This document shows positions 28,142 to 35,351 of a stretch of DNA of 64,000 nt, in pieces; position 1 is the first letter of the stretch; each line of letters starts with the position of its first letter. Under the pieces are notes generated by a model. That model saw only the letters and a list, made by a program, of their open reading frames with translations, had not been told where the DNA came from and made no database searches. Made by a program: the position numbers and the translations under genes. Source of the stretch: SABY01 sp964593705 (GTDB taxonomy: Bacteria; Bacteroidota; Bacteroidia; Bacteroidales; 4484-276); the NCBI GenBank assembly GCA_964593705.1, contig CAZQIV010000001.1, positions 124,001 through 188,000 on the forward strand, given 5' to 3'.

Positions 28142-30181
28142 ATGGCCAAAAAAGCTAAAGAGAATATTCAGAAACACATCGCGCTCGTAGAGCAGGATCC
28201 ATGGCTTGAGCCGGTAGAACACGAAATTGTAGCCCGAGTTGACAGGTACAAAAACAGACTGAGCCAAATCGAGCATGATTTCGGCAGTCTTGACAAATTT
28301 GCAGATGCCTACAATTATTTTGGGATTCATTATGATAAGAAGGCCAAAGGATGGTATTACCGCGAATGGGCACCGGCAGCGTATCAAATATTCCTTTTCG
28401 GAGAATTTAACGACTGGAACCGGACATCGCATCCTTTACAAAAAAAAGAATACGGTATCTGGGAAATATTTCTGGATGAGGAAACCTACAAGGACAGTTT
28501 TGTGCACAACAGCAAAATAAAGGTTTTGATAGATGCTCCCAATGGCTGGAAAGAACGCATTCCGGTTTGGGCAACACGTGTTGTTCAGGACGACCACACC
28601 AAGGATTTCTCGGGCCAGCTTTGGTTCCCCGAAAAATCATTCTCGTGGAAAGGCGATACTTTTAAAACCGGAGAACTTGATCAGTTGCTCATTTACGAAA
28701 CCCATGTGGGCATGTCAACCGAGAGGTACGGCGTGGGTACTTATCTTGAATTTGCCGATCATATACTGCCACGAATCAAAGATGCCGGTTACAATGCCAT
28801 ACAGGTGATGGCCGTTGCCGAGCATCCTTACTATGGCTCCTTTGGCTACCATGTGGCCAATTTCTTTGCCCCGTCAAGCCGTTTTGGCACACCCGAGGAA
28901 TTGAAATACCTCATCAAAAAAGCGCACGGAATGGGCATAGCGGTAATTATGGACATTGTACATTCTCACACTGTTAAAAATATACACGAGGGTATCAACG
29001 AGTTTGATGGTACCGACAGCCTCTATATGCATCCCGGCGAACGTGGAAATCACCCGGCCTGGGATTCCAAACTTTTCGATTACGGAAAAAACGAAGTCCT
29101 CCGCTTTTTACTCTCCAACCTGAAATATTGGTTGAAGGAGTATCATTTTGATGGTTTCAGGTTTGATGGTGTAACTTCGATGATGTATCTCCACCATGGC
29201 ATGACGGCCTTCGACAGCCGCGAAAAATTCTTTACTGACGGTGTGGAGTGGGATGCCATCATCTACCTGCAATTGGCCAACACCCTGATTCACCACGTGA
29301 AAAAAGATGCTGTTTCGATAGCCGAAGATGTGAGTGGAATGCCCGGCTTGTGCCGCCCGATTGATGAAGGTGGCATTGGTTTCGATTATCGTTTGGCTAT
29401 GGGCATCCCTGATTTCTGGATAAGAACCCTCAAGGAAAAACAGGACGAGGACTGGAACATGGATGAGATTTGGAATACCCTCACCGACCGTATGTATGGC
29501 GTGGGTACCATAGCTTATGCCGAATCGCACGACCAGGCTTTGGTTGGTGATAAAACCATCGCTTTTTGGTTGATGGATAAGGAAATGTACTTCCACATGC
29601 ACAAGGACGATGGAGACCTGGCAATCGACAGGGGTATGGCGCTGCATAAAATGATCAGGTTTGTTACTGTTGCACTTGGCGGACAAGCTTACCTGAATTT
29701 TATGGGCAATGAGTTTGGCCATCCCGAGTGGATCGACTTCCCCCGCGAAGGCAACGGATGGAGCCACCAACATGCCCGACGTCAATGGTCGCTCAGGGAT
29801 AACCCAGACCTTAAATATCAATTCCTTGCTGAGTGGGACAAAGCCATGATAAAACTTATTGCCGACAATAAAGTACTTACAGCAGGGTATGGCGATTTGA
29901 TCAAATCGGACGACTGGAACAAAACACTGGTTTTTGAAAAAGCCGGATTGACATTTGCATTTAATTTCCATATCAACCAATCTTTACCCGATTACGAATT
30001 CTTCGTTCCTGAAGAAGGAGAATACAAGATCGTTCTTAACTCGGATGCTCCTGAATTTGGAGGGCACAATCGTGTGGATCAGTCGTTGGTTTACCATACC
30101 CAAATCGACAAAGAAAGCGGGAAGCCCTATCTTAAGGTATATATTCCGAATAGAAGTGCTTTGGTATTTGAGAAGATTTAG
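28142..30181 (+). CDS. glgB: 1,4-alpha-glucan branching enzyme, GH13_8 (eukaryotic-like) type
   Basis: 679 residues. An N-terminal CBM48 ('YYREWAPAAYQIFLFGEFNDWNR', about 72-94) is followed by a GH13 barrel with 'DIVHSHT' (271-277), nucleophile D342 in GFRFDGVTSM, acid/base E395 in IAEDVSG and D464 in ESHDQALVGD, then an all-beta C-terminal domain. The motifs 'HPYYGSFGYHV' and 'FDGVTSMMYLHHG' place it in the eukaryotic-like GH13_8 subgroup that many Bacteroidota carry, not the GH13_9 type of E. coli. It transfers alpha-1,4 chains to alpha-1,6 positions in glycogen. The TAG stop lies inside the first unit of a 9-bp-period array. Confidence 0.96.
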   Translation: MAKKAKENIQKHIALVEQDPWLEPVEHEIVARVDRYKNRLSQIEHDFGSLDKFADAYNYFGIHYDKKAKGWYYREWAPAAYQIFLFGEFNDWNRTSHPLQKKEYGIWEIFLDEETYKDSFVHNSKIKVLIDAPNGWKERIPVWATRVVQDDHTKDFSGQLWFPEKSFSWKGDTFKTGELDQLLIYETHVGMSTERYGVGTYLEFADHILPRIKDAGYNAIQVMAVAEHPYYGSFGYHVANFFAPSSRFGTPEELKYLIKKAHGMGIAVIMDIVHSHTVKNIHEGINEFDGTDSLYMHPGERGNHPAWDSKLFDYGKNEVLRFLLSNLKYWLKEYHFDGFRFDGVTSMMYLHHGMTAFDSREKFFTDGVEWDAIIYLQLANTLIHHVKKDAVSIAEDVSGMPGLCRPIDEGGIGFDYRLAMGIPDFWIRTLKEKQDEDWNMDEIWNTLTDRMYGVGTIAYAESHDQALVGDKTIAFWLMDKEMYFHMHKDDGDLAIDRGMALHKMIRFVTVALGGQAYLNFMGNEFGHPEWIDFPREGNGWSHQHARRQWSLRDNPDLKYQFLAEWDKAMIKLIADNKVLTAGYGDLIKSDDWNKTLVFEKAGLTFAFNFHINQSLPDYEFFVPEEGEYKIVLNSDAPEFGGHNRVDQSLVYHTQIDKESGKPYLKVYIPNRSALVFEKI

Positions 30182-30505
30182 CGAGTGGTGAGAATTTAGA
30201 GAACTTAGCGAACGAAGAGACTTTAGCGACTTGAGAGAAATTAGCGAACGAAGCGAACGAAGCGACTTAAGAGACTTTAGCGAACGAAGAGACCGAAGAG
30301 AACGAAGCGACTTAAGAGACTTTAGCGACTGGAGAGACTTTAGCGAACGAAGAGAGCGAAGAGACTTTAGCGACTTGAGAGAACTAAGCGACTTAAGAGA
30401 ACGAAGAGAATGAGGTGACAAAATTCGCTTAGTTCGCTTAAGTCGCCTACCTCGCTTAGTTAGCCCTGTCGCCTACTTCGCTTAATTCGCCCTGTTGCCT
30501 ACTTC
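30182..30505. repeat. 9-bp-period degenerate array 1, with inverted second half
   Basis: From the glgB stop onward the sequence is a strict 9-bp series of the form NNAG(C/A)GA(A/C)(C/T), e.g. TTAGCGAAC, GAAGAGACT, TTAGCGACT, for about 25 units. After the junction GAATGAGGTGACAAAATTCG (about 30408) it switches to the reverse complement (TTCGCTTAG, TTCGCTTAA) for about 10 units, so it can fold back on itself. The start GAGTGGTGA is shared with array 2. Long frames on either strand (Ser-Leu-Arg or Ser-Glu-Arg repeats) are by-products. Confidence 0.85.
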
Positions 30506-30586
30506 GCTTAGTTCGTAAACTCTGGTATATCATCTTCATGTAAATACTTACTTTTGTTGGACAAATAATCATTAATCTTTTCAACT

Positions 30587-30964
30587 ATGAGTGAGAAAAT
30601 TAAATCACATCGTGAGTTAAAAGTATTTCAGTTGTCATTTGAAGCAGGGATGGAAATTTTCCGGCTGACTAAAAAATTTCCAAAAGAAGAAAAATATTCA
30701 TTGACTGATCAGATTCGCAGATCTTCAAGGTCAGTATCAGGGAACAATGCAGAAGCTTTTCGGAAAAGAAGATACCCCAAATCCTTTATAGCAAAACTTT
30801 CAGATTCCGAAGGGGAAGCTGCCGAATCCCAGGTTTGGCTGGATTATGCTTTAGAATGTGGATATATTGAAAAGGAAACCCATCATGGATTAACTGATAA
30901 ATACGAACACATAATATCAATGATCGTGAACATGATTTCCCGCCCGGAAAATTGGTCGTGGTGA
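30587..30964 (+). CDS. Four-helix bundle protein (23S rRNA intervening-sequence/Avd-like family)
   Basis: 125 residues with the hallmark of the S23/IVS four-helix family: 'HRELKVFQLSFEAGMEIFRLTKKFPKEEKYSLTDQIRRSSRSVSGNNAEAF', then 'FIAKLSDSEGEAAESQVWLDYALECGYI' and a final helix. Relatives are encoded in 23S rRNA intervening sequences, or as Avd in diversity-generating retroelements where they bind the reverse transcriptase; most solitary Bacteroidota copies have no known function. No rRNA or reverse transcriptase is present here. The gene sits between two arrays of the same 9-bp repeat, and its stop codon overlaps the start of array 2. Confidence 0.88.
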   Translation: MSEKIKSHRELKVFQLSFEAGMEIFRLTKKFPKEEKYSLTDQIRRSSRSVSGNNAEAFRKRRYPKSFIAKLSDSEGEAAESQVWLDYALECGYIEKETHHGLTDKYEHIISMIVNMISRPENWSW

Positions 30965-31187
30965 GTGGTGATAGAAGAGACTTAAGAGAACTTAGCGACT
31001 GGAGAGACTTTAGCGAACGAAGCGAACGGAGAGACTTGAGCGACTTGAGAGAAATTAGCGAACGAAGAGACTGGAGAGAACGAAGAGAATGAGGTGACAA
31101 AATTCGCTTAGTTCGCTTAAGTCGCCTACTTCGCCTACCTCGCTTAGTTAGCCCTGTCGCCTACCTCGCTTGAGTCGCCTACCTCGA
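30962..31187. repeat. 9-bp-period degenerate array 2, abutting a truncated endonuclease gene
   Basis: It begins at the four-helix gene's TGA with GAGTGGTGA, like array 1. About a dozen forward 9-mers follow, then the same junction GAATGAGGTGACAAAATTCG (about 31089) and an inverted half of TTCGCTTAG/GTCGCCTAC units. It ends directly in the coding sequence of the Eco47II-type endonuclease near 31187. Confidence 0.85.
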
Positions 31188-31756
31188 TTCTACGGCAAAT
31201 TGATAAGTCGATAAACAATTCCATTGGAATTTTCCACGAGCAGATTTTGGGTGGAGTACAGGGCTTTGAGATTGGAAATCTAAGTGGATTTGATATTAAG
31301 GCAAACGACAATACCTTATTTGCAGATATAAAGAATAAGCACAATACAATGAATAGCAGCGCTGCCGAGAGTCTGTTTCAGAAATTGGCAAGATATGCTG
31401 ATACCTATAAACAAGCGAAATGCTATTGGGTACAAATTTTGGCAAAGAGCAGTTTTAATGAAAAATGGTTTGGAGAGATTAATGGAAAAGAATACAGTCA
31501 TAGCAGGGTATATAAAATTTCGGGCGATCAATTTTATGCCCTACTAACCGGAAAAGAAGATGCTTTTTATAAACTTTACAAGGTTCTTCCTCTTGCTATA
31601 TCTGACTTTCTAAAGGGTAATGGAATTGATAAAAAAGGATCTGGAAATTCTGCTCTTGCTGAAATCAAAAAGGAATCAATAAAAACCAATAGGACTGTTT
31701 TTGACCAGATAAGCTTTGAAAATTATAGTTACTATTTGGGTTTTGATAAGCTATAA
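31187..31756 (+). pseudogene. 5'-truncated Eco47II-type restriction endonuclease
   Basis: The readable protein runs from array 2 without a proper start: 'IRRQIDKSINNSIGIFHEQILGG...', then GFDIKANDNTLFADIKNKHNTMN, the PD-(D/E)xK-like core of the Eco47II/Sau96I (GGNCC) family, and on to a normal C-terminus. By comparison with the family, about 60-70 N-terminal residues are missing, replaced by the repeat. A TTG at 31247 could start a 169-residue product, but that would lack the N-terminal region. Its 3' end overlaps the methyltransferase by 25 bp, tail to tail, the usual layout of a type II restriction-modification pair. I infer loss of restriction with retained modification. Confidence 0.75.
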
Positions 31757-32970
31757 TATTGATTGAGGAATTTAACAATCGAGTAAGCAACTTCTTGCCC
31801 CAGGTTTACAGGCACTGCATTTCCGATTTGTTTATACTGTTGGGCAATTGAGCCTGCGAATGTCCAATTATCCGGGAAAGTTTGGATTCTTGCATATTCT
31901 CTAATTGTGAAAGGTCGGGTTTCATCAGGGTGGCATCTTTCGGTTTGTTTTTGTGCAGGACTACAAGTTAATGTTAAGCTCGGTTCATCCCAGCCTATTC
32001 TGCGAGCCATACCCGTTTTCCCTCCGCTAAGATGGAAACTCCCTGCCATATATTCCTTTTGAATTTCAAGAGGCAAATCACGCCAATACCCCTTGGGAGG
32101 AACTAAGCTAAGGACTTCTTTTTTGTAGGTCGGGTAGCTTGCCCCTTCTGATTTTGGCACATCTGTATCAAATAGTTCCCCTTTTAAAAGTGCATCTTTT
32201 AAATTATAGACTTTGTGATGCGGGACAGGATATTCATATTCAATATCTATATCTTTTCTTACACCAACCAAAATTAGCCTTTCCCTCTTTTGCGGAACCC
32301 TATAGTGTATTGCTTTCAGCACTTTTACAGGAATAACTTTATACCCAATTTCATCAAGAATAGAAATCATACCCTGTAAAGTCCTTCCGTTTTCATGACT
32401 CAACAATCCACGAACGTTTTCGCCAATACAAATCAAAGGCTGAACTTCCTGAACAACTCTTGCAAACTCATAAAACAAAGTGCCACGAGCATCATTTAAG
32501 CCTAATTTTTTACCAGCATAACTAAAAGCCTGGCAGGGAAATCCTCCCGTAACAACATCAACTTTTTTATCATACTCCGAAAAATTAAAATCTTTTATAT
32601 CACCCTCTAATACATTCCACTTAGGCCGGTTTTTTCGTAATGTCTGGCAGGCCCATTTGTCAATTTCATTAAGCGCGACACATTTTAATCCGGCTTTCTC
32701 CATTCCAATTGCCAGGCCACCTGCACCTGCAAAAAGCTCTATGACCGAACATTCCTGCTTTGGTTCTACATAATTTGAAACCTCATCTTTTTCGATTTCA
32801 TCAAACAACAAGCCCAATAATAATTGGACATCATTTTTTCTATAAACCCGATAGTTTGAAACAGGCTCTCTAACAGCATTTAAAATACCCTCTTTATCCC
32901 AGCGTCTAAGAGTTTCTTTGCTCTTTCCAATAAGTTTTGATGTTTCCGCTAATGATAAATAATCATCCAT
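31732..32970 (-). CDS. DNA cytosine-5 methyltransferase with N-terminal MerR-like HTH
   Basis: About 412 residues. The N-terminal 55 residues ('LSLAETSKLIGKSKETLRRWDKEGIL...YRVY') are a MerR/excisionase-type helix-turn-helix. The C5-methyltransferase follows: motif I ELFAGAGG, motif IV GGFPCQAFS with catalytic C148 (numbered from an upstream GTG start), motif VI GENVRGL, motif VIII QKRERLI, motif IX REYARIQTFPD and motif X QIGNAVP. It methylates cytosine at a specific site, probably GGNCC given the Eco47II-type partner. I chose the ATG at 32970; a GTG two codons upstream (32976) is also possible. The fused HTH may let it repress its own gene. Confidence 0.9.
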   Translation of the reverse strand: MDDYLSLAETSKLIGKSKETLRRWDKEGILNAVREPVSNYRVYRKNDVQLLLGLLFDEIEKDEVSNYVEPKQECSVIELFAGAGGLAIGMEKAGLKCVALNEIDKWACQTLRKNRPKWNVLEGDIKDFNFSEYDKKVDVVTGGFPCQAFSYAGKKLGLNDARGTLFYEFARVVQEVQPLICIGENVRGLLSHENGRTLQGMISILDEIGYKVIPVKVLKAIHYRVPQKRERLILVGVRKDIDIEYEYPVPHHKVYNLKDALLKGELFDTDVPKSEGASYPTYKKEVLSLVPPKGYWRDLPLEIQKEYMAGSFHLSGGKTGMARRIGWDEPSLTLTCSPAQKQTERCHPDETRPFTIREYARIQTFPDNWTFAGSIAQQYKQIGNAVPVNLGQEVAYSIVKFLNQYYSLSKPK

Positions 32971-33009
32971 AACCACATTATTAAACCTTACACAATGGTT
33001 ACAAAATTA
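32970..33009 (-). promoter_or_regulatory. Candidate promoter and operator of the methyltransferase
   Basis: TAATTTTG on the minus strand (33002-33009) fits TAnnTTTG. Between it and the start lies an inverted repeat, TAACCA (32970-32975) and TGGTTA (32996-33001), a possible site for the enzyme's own HTH domain. Confidence 0.35.
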
Positions 33010-33111
33010 AGGGTTTAATTTTAGATAATAACTATTTATAAATCAAAATACTCAGGGTTGGCTACAATCAAATGATTTAGATGCTTTTGAAAAAATATTA
33101 AAATCAAGACG

Positions 33112-33350
33112 ATGAAGAAAATACTGATGTTATTCACTTTGCTGGTTGTTGGGATAAGTTTTTATGGCCAAACAGCAAAAAATTACCGGCAATAAATCGA
33201 AACCACCGATGTTCCAAAAAGTGTAAGGAACGGATTGAAGCCCCCGGAATGCCGGGATCGGTTTACAGGATGCAGGTCTCGAATCGTGGGTACGCCGAAA
33301 TTATCAGGATCAACGACACCAGCAAAATTGTACAGGTCAAATCAGAATAA
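33112..33350 (+). pseudogene. Decayed gene for a small secreted protein
   Basis: An ATG opens a clear signal peptide (MKKILMLFTLLVVGISFYGQ) that hits an in-frame TAA at 33193. The frame continues (IETTDVPKSVRNGLKPP) to a CCCCC run near 33241, where a single-base shift is needed to enter a well-formed end (GMPGSVYRMQVSNRGYAEII...QVKSE, stop at 33350). Two independent lesions make sequencing error unlikely as the sole cause. The fragment does not allow a family assignment; its overall size and repeat of basic/valine strands recall small periplasmic PepSY/BLIP-like proteins. The remaining gap (32977-33439) shows nothing else. Confidence 0.6.
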
Positions 33351-33439
33351 ATCTGGTTTCAGAAACTGAATATATCACCCTGCCAAGCCAATGAATTTTT
33401 CAGGTTAAAACTCTCAGGGAGTGAATAAATTAAAGAGCC

Positions 33440-34606
33440 TTATTTTACATTTTTCTTGGCAACATAATTATTGTCGATAAGCAGCCAGGGCTTAAACTTT
33501 ATGGCAATCTCTTTCCAATCGACTAATTTAAAATTTTGATTTGCTAAATTTTCGCCCTCATAATTGTAACCATCCTGCGCCACAAACATACCATCGGGGA
33601 AATCTGAGCCCAGCGACAGGTTGATAACTTCAATACCATCGGTATCGGATGTGCCATCGATGCCATTTCCTGAAGTAAGCATAAAGCTGCCCAAATACCT
33701 GTTTTTATCTTTACGCGTAAAAACGGCAAAAGAGTTATTTCCCTGGCTCGAAGCTATTAGGTAGCCTTTATTGCCGACACCATAATATATGGCCAATCCT
33801 TCAACATCGGCCTCTATTTTCATTTTTGTAATATCCGCGATCAACACTTTTTTATCGCCTAATGCAGGTAATGCAGGCATTTTCCATATTCCAACGCCTT
33901 CTTCACCCACAAAAAGATTCCCTGTTTCATCATCGGCTACCAGACCTTCGCATTTCGTGTTAAATTTAAGGACTCTGGAATATCGGGGACGAATTTTACC
34001 ATTGTCATCGTGGAGTTCCCATTGGTCCAACCTTCCATCAGTACCAACCGTAATCGCATAAAACAGGTTTTTGAACTCAGGCCGTGGAGCAGTTAAACTC
34101 CTGAAAAAAGTAAAACCATAAATATCGCTTGATTTTGGTTTTAATTCCTTCGATAAAGAAAGCTGCTCCAATTCGCCGTTTTCAGTATTAACTTTCCAAA
34201 GATTTATGGTATTATCGGTGCGGTTGGTGGCCCCGACCAAAGTAATCGAATCGCCGTTAAAACTAAACTTGGTATGGATATCCACATTGTTTACCTCGCC
34301 AACAGGATAATTGTAAAGTTCTTCGCCTTCCAGGTTGTAAACTACCAATCCTTTTTTCTTGTTGGTGGCAATGATTGTGCTGGCTTCGGGCTTGCTTGAA
34401 TTATACCAAACAGCAATATCATCGGCAGCATCACCTGTACTTTCAACGGCTGCAGTTTCGGCTTTAGCGGCCACCTGGTAAAATCCATTTTCTTCAGCAA
34501 TTGCTTTGTTAGCTGAATCTTCGCTACCTCCTGAGGTAATTGATGCGCAGGAACTAAACAATACAAGGGATAAAATAATTAATGTAAATGTTGAAAAACC
34601 TTTCAT
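33440..34606 (-). CDS. Beta-propeller phytase lipoprotein (3-phytase)
   Basis: 388 residues with a lipoprotein signal (lipobox cysteine C20 in LFSSC). The body has the beta-propeller phytase signature 'DAADDIAVWYNSSKPEASTIIATNKKKGLVVYNLEG', then 'NLFYAITVGTDGRLDQW', 'CEGLVADDETGNLFVGEEGVGIWK', 'DVEGLAIYY' and 'DTDGIEV'. Acidic and Asn residues in these positions bind calcium in characterised enzymes. The family releases phosphate from phytate at near-neutral pH outside the cytoplasm. Monocistronic, with a promoter candidate upstream. Confidence 0.9.
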   Translation of the reverse strand: MKGFSTFTLIILSLVLFSSCASITSGGSEDSANKAIAEENGFYQVAAKAETAAVESTGDAADDIAVWYNSSKPEASTIIATNKKKGLVVYNLEGEELYNYPVGEVNNVDIHTKFSFNGDSITLVGATNRTDNTINLWKVNTENGELEQLSLSKELKPKSSDIYGFTFFRSLTAPRPEFKNLFYAITVGTDGRLDQWELHDDNGKIRPRYSRVLKFNTKCEGLVADDETGNLFVGEEGVGIWKMPALPALGDKKVLIADITKMKIEADVEGLAIYYGVGNKGYLIASSQGNNSFAVFTRKDKNRYLGSFMLTSGNGIDGTSDTDGIEVINLSLGSDFPDGMFVAQDGYNYEGENLANQNFKLVDWKEIAIKFKPWLLIDNNYVAKKNVK

Positions 34607-34651
34607 AATTTCTTTTTATATGGTGAATATTTGATTTTATTTTTAAGGCCA

Positions 34652-34659
34652 CAAATTTA
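34652..34659 (-). promoter_or_regulatory. Candidate -7 element for the phytase gene (TAAATTTG)
   Basis: TAAATTTG on the minus strand fits TAnnTTTG, about 45 nt before the start codon. No -33 match. Confidence 0.4.
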
Positions 34660-34781
34660 TAAAACTGGCTTCTTTAATTGACTTTTGAATTGTTAAAATT
34701 TTTGAAGAGTATAACTTCATCTGTTTTTTGAAAGTTAATAATTTAACAAAAAACCCTTTAAACCAGGGTCTTTTCAATTAA

Positions 34782-35019
34782 CTATTGCATGTTCAAAAAG
34801 TCGGTACTTTTCAATAGCCCCATCCGCCAGCTGTGGGACGGGGAATAATAAATTTACCATAATCTCCCCATCTTTTAGCTGGCAATGCCAAAGGCATTGC
34901 CAGCTAAAAGATGGGGGTCATACACCCCTTAAATTCAATCCACACCCTAACTCGCTTTGCTGCGAAGCGGGAGGATGTGGCTATTGATATTTCAAAAAAC
35001 GTATTAAAAAGACTGACAC
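34782..35019. repeat. Dispersed hairpin element 'GCAATGCC', copy 1, carrying two short insertions
   Basis: The core is a perfect 24-bp hairpin (34866-34889 and 34893-34916, loop AAA). In inverse orientation the whole element matches 52001-52260: GTGTC-GTC, TTGAAATATCAAT, GCCACATCCT, TTAGGGTGTGGATT and then the hairpin. Relative to that copy, this one has CTCGCTTTGCTGCGAAGCGGG added at 34951-34971 and CATCCGCCAGCTGTGGGAC at 34821-34839. Its right end coincides with the stop codon of the truncated DHFR-family gene. Confidence 0.85.
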
Positions 35020-35351
35020 TAACCAATCTTTTCCTTTTCTTTCAGCGACCTGACAAAATTAATGATTTCATTATTAACAAAGCTTACATGATTGTTTGCC
35101 TCGTTTTTGCTTTGCCGTGAAAACACATAATTTTCTTTGTCGGGATAGGGAAATGGCATTTCAAACCCCTTGATTATTTTAAAGGTATTATTCCCCATTA
35201 GCGTGGTATCCACAGAATTGTAAAAATCTTTGTATCCGTAATCTTCGCCCGGGGTAATGTATTCCGATGCATGCAGCCATTCTATATTTCCATCTTGCCT
35301 GGCAATAAAATTATCTATGCTCGCGGCGCTGTATAGGATTATCTTTCTCAT
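35019..35351 (-). pseudogene. C-terminally truncated DHFR/RibD-family reductase
   Basis: 110 residues: 'MRKIILYSAASIDNFIARQDGNIEWL', then 'YNSVDTTLMGNNTFKIIKGF', matching the first two thirds of the RibD-C/DHFR-like reductases, which normally reach about 175 residues with a 'DIWLVGGG' cofactor motif. Here the frame ends 'LKEKEKIG' just where that motif should begin. A one-base shift would give KDWLV before sequence homology ends. The stop codon lies at the boundary of a dispersed hairpin element, so insertion or deletion with the repeat probably removed the end. The start codon abuts the stop of the TamB-like gene (TAA|ATG), implying former co-transcription. Confidence 0.7.

Noticed and set aside
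29984..30421. Long minus-strand frame rich in Ser-Leu-Arg repeats (and similar at 30786-31100)
   Set aside because: It is produced by the 9-bp array read in a stop-free frame and by the antisense of glgB; no start context or conserved domain.
30587..30964. Diversity-generating retroelement or 23S rRNA intervening sequence
   Set aside because: The four-helix gene matches the family, but no reverse transcriptase, template/variable repeat pair or rRNA is present nearby.
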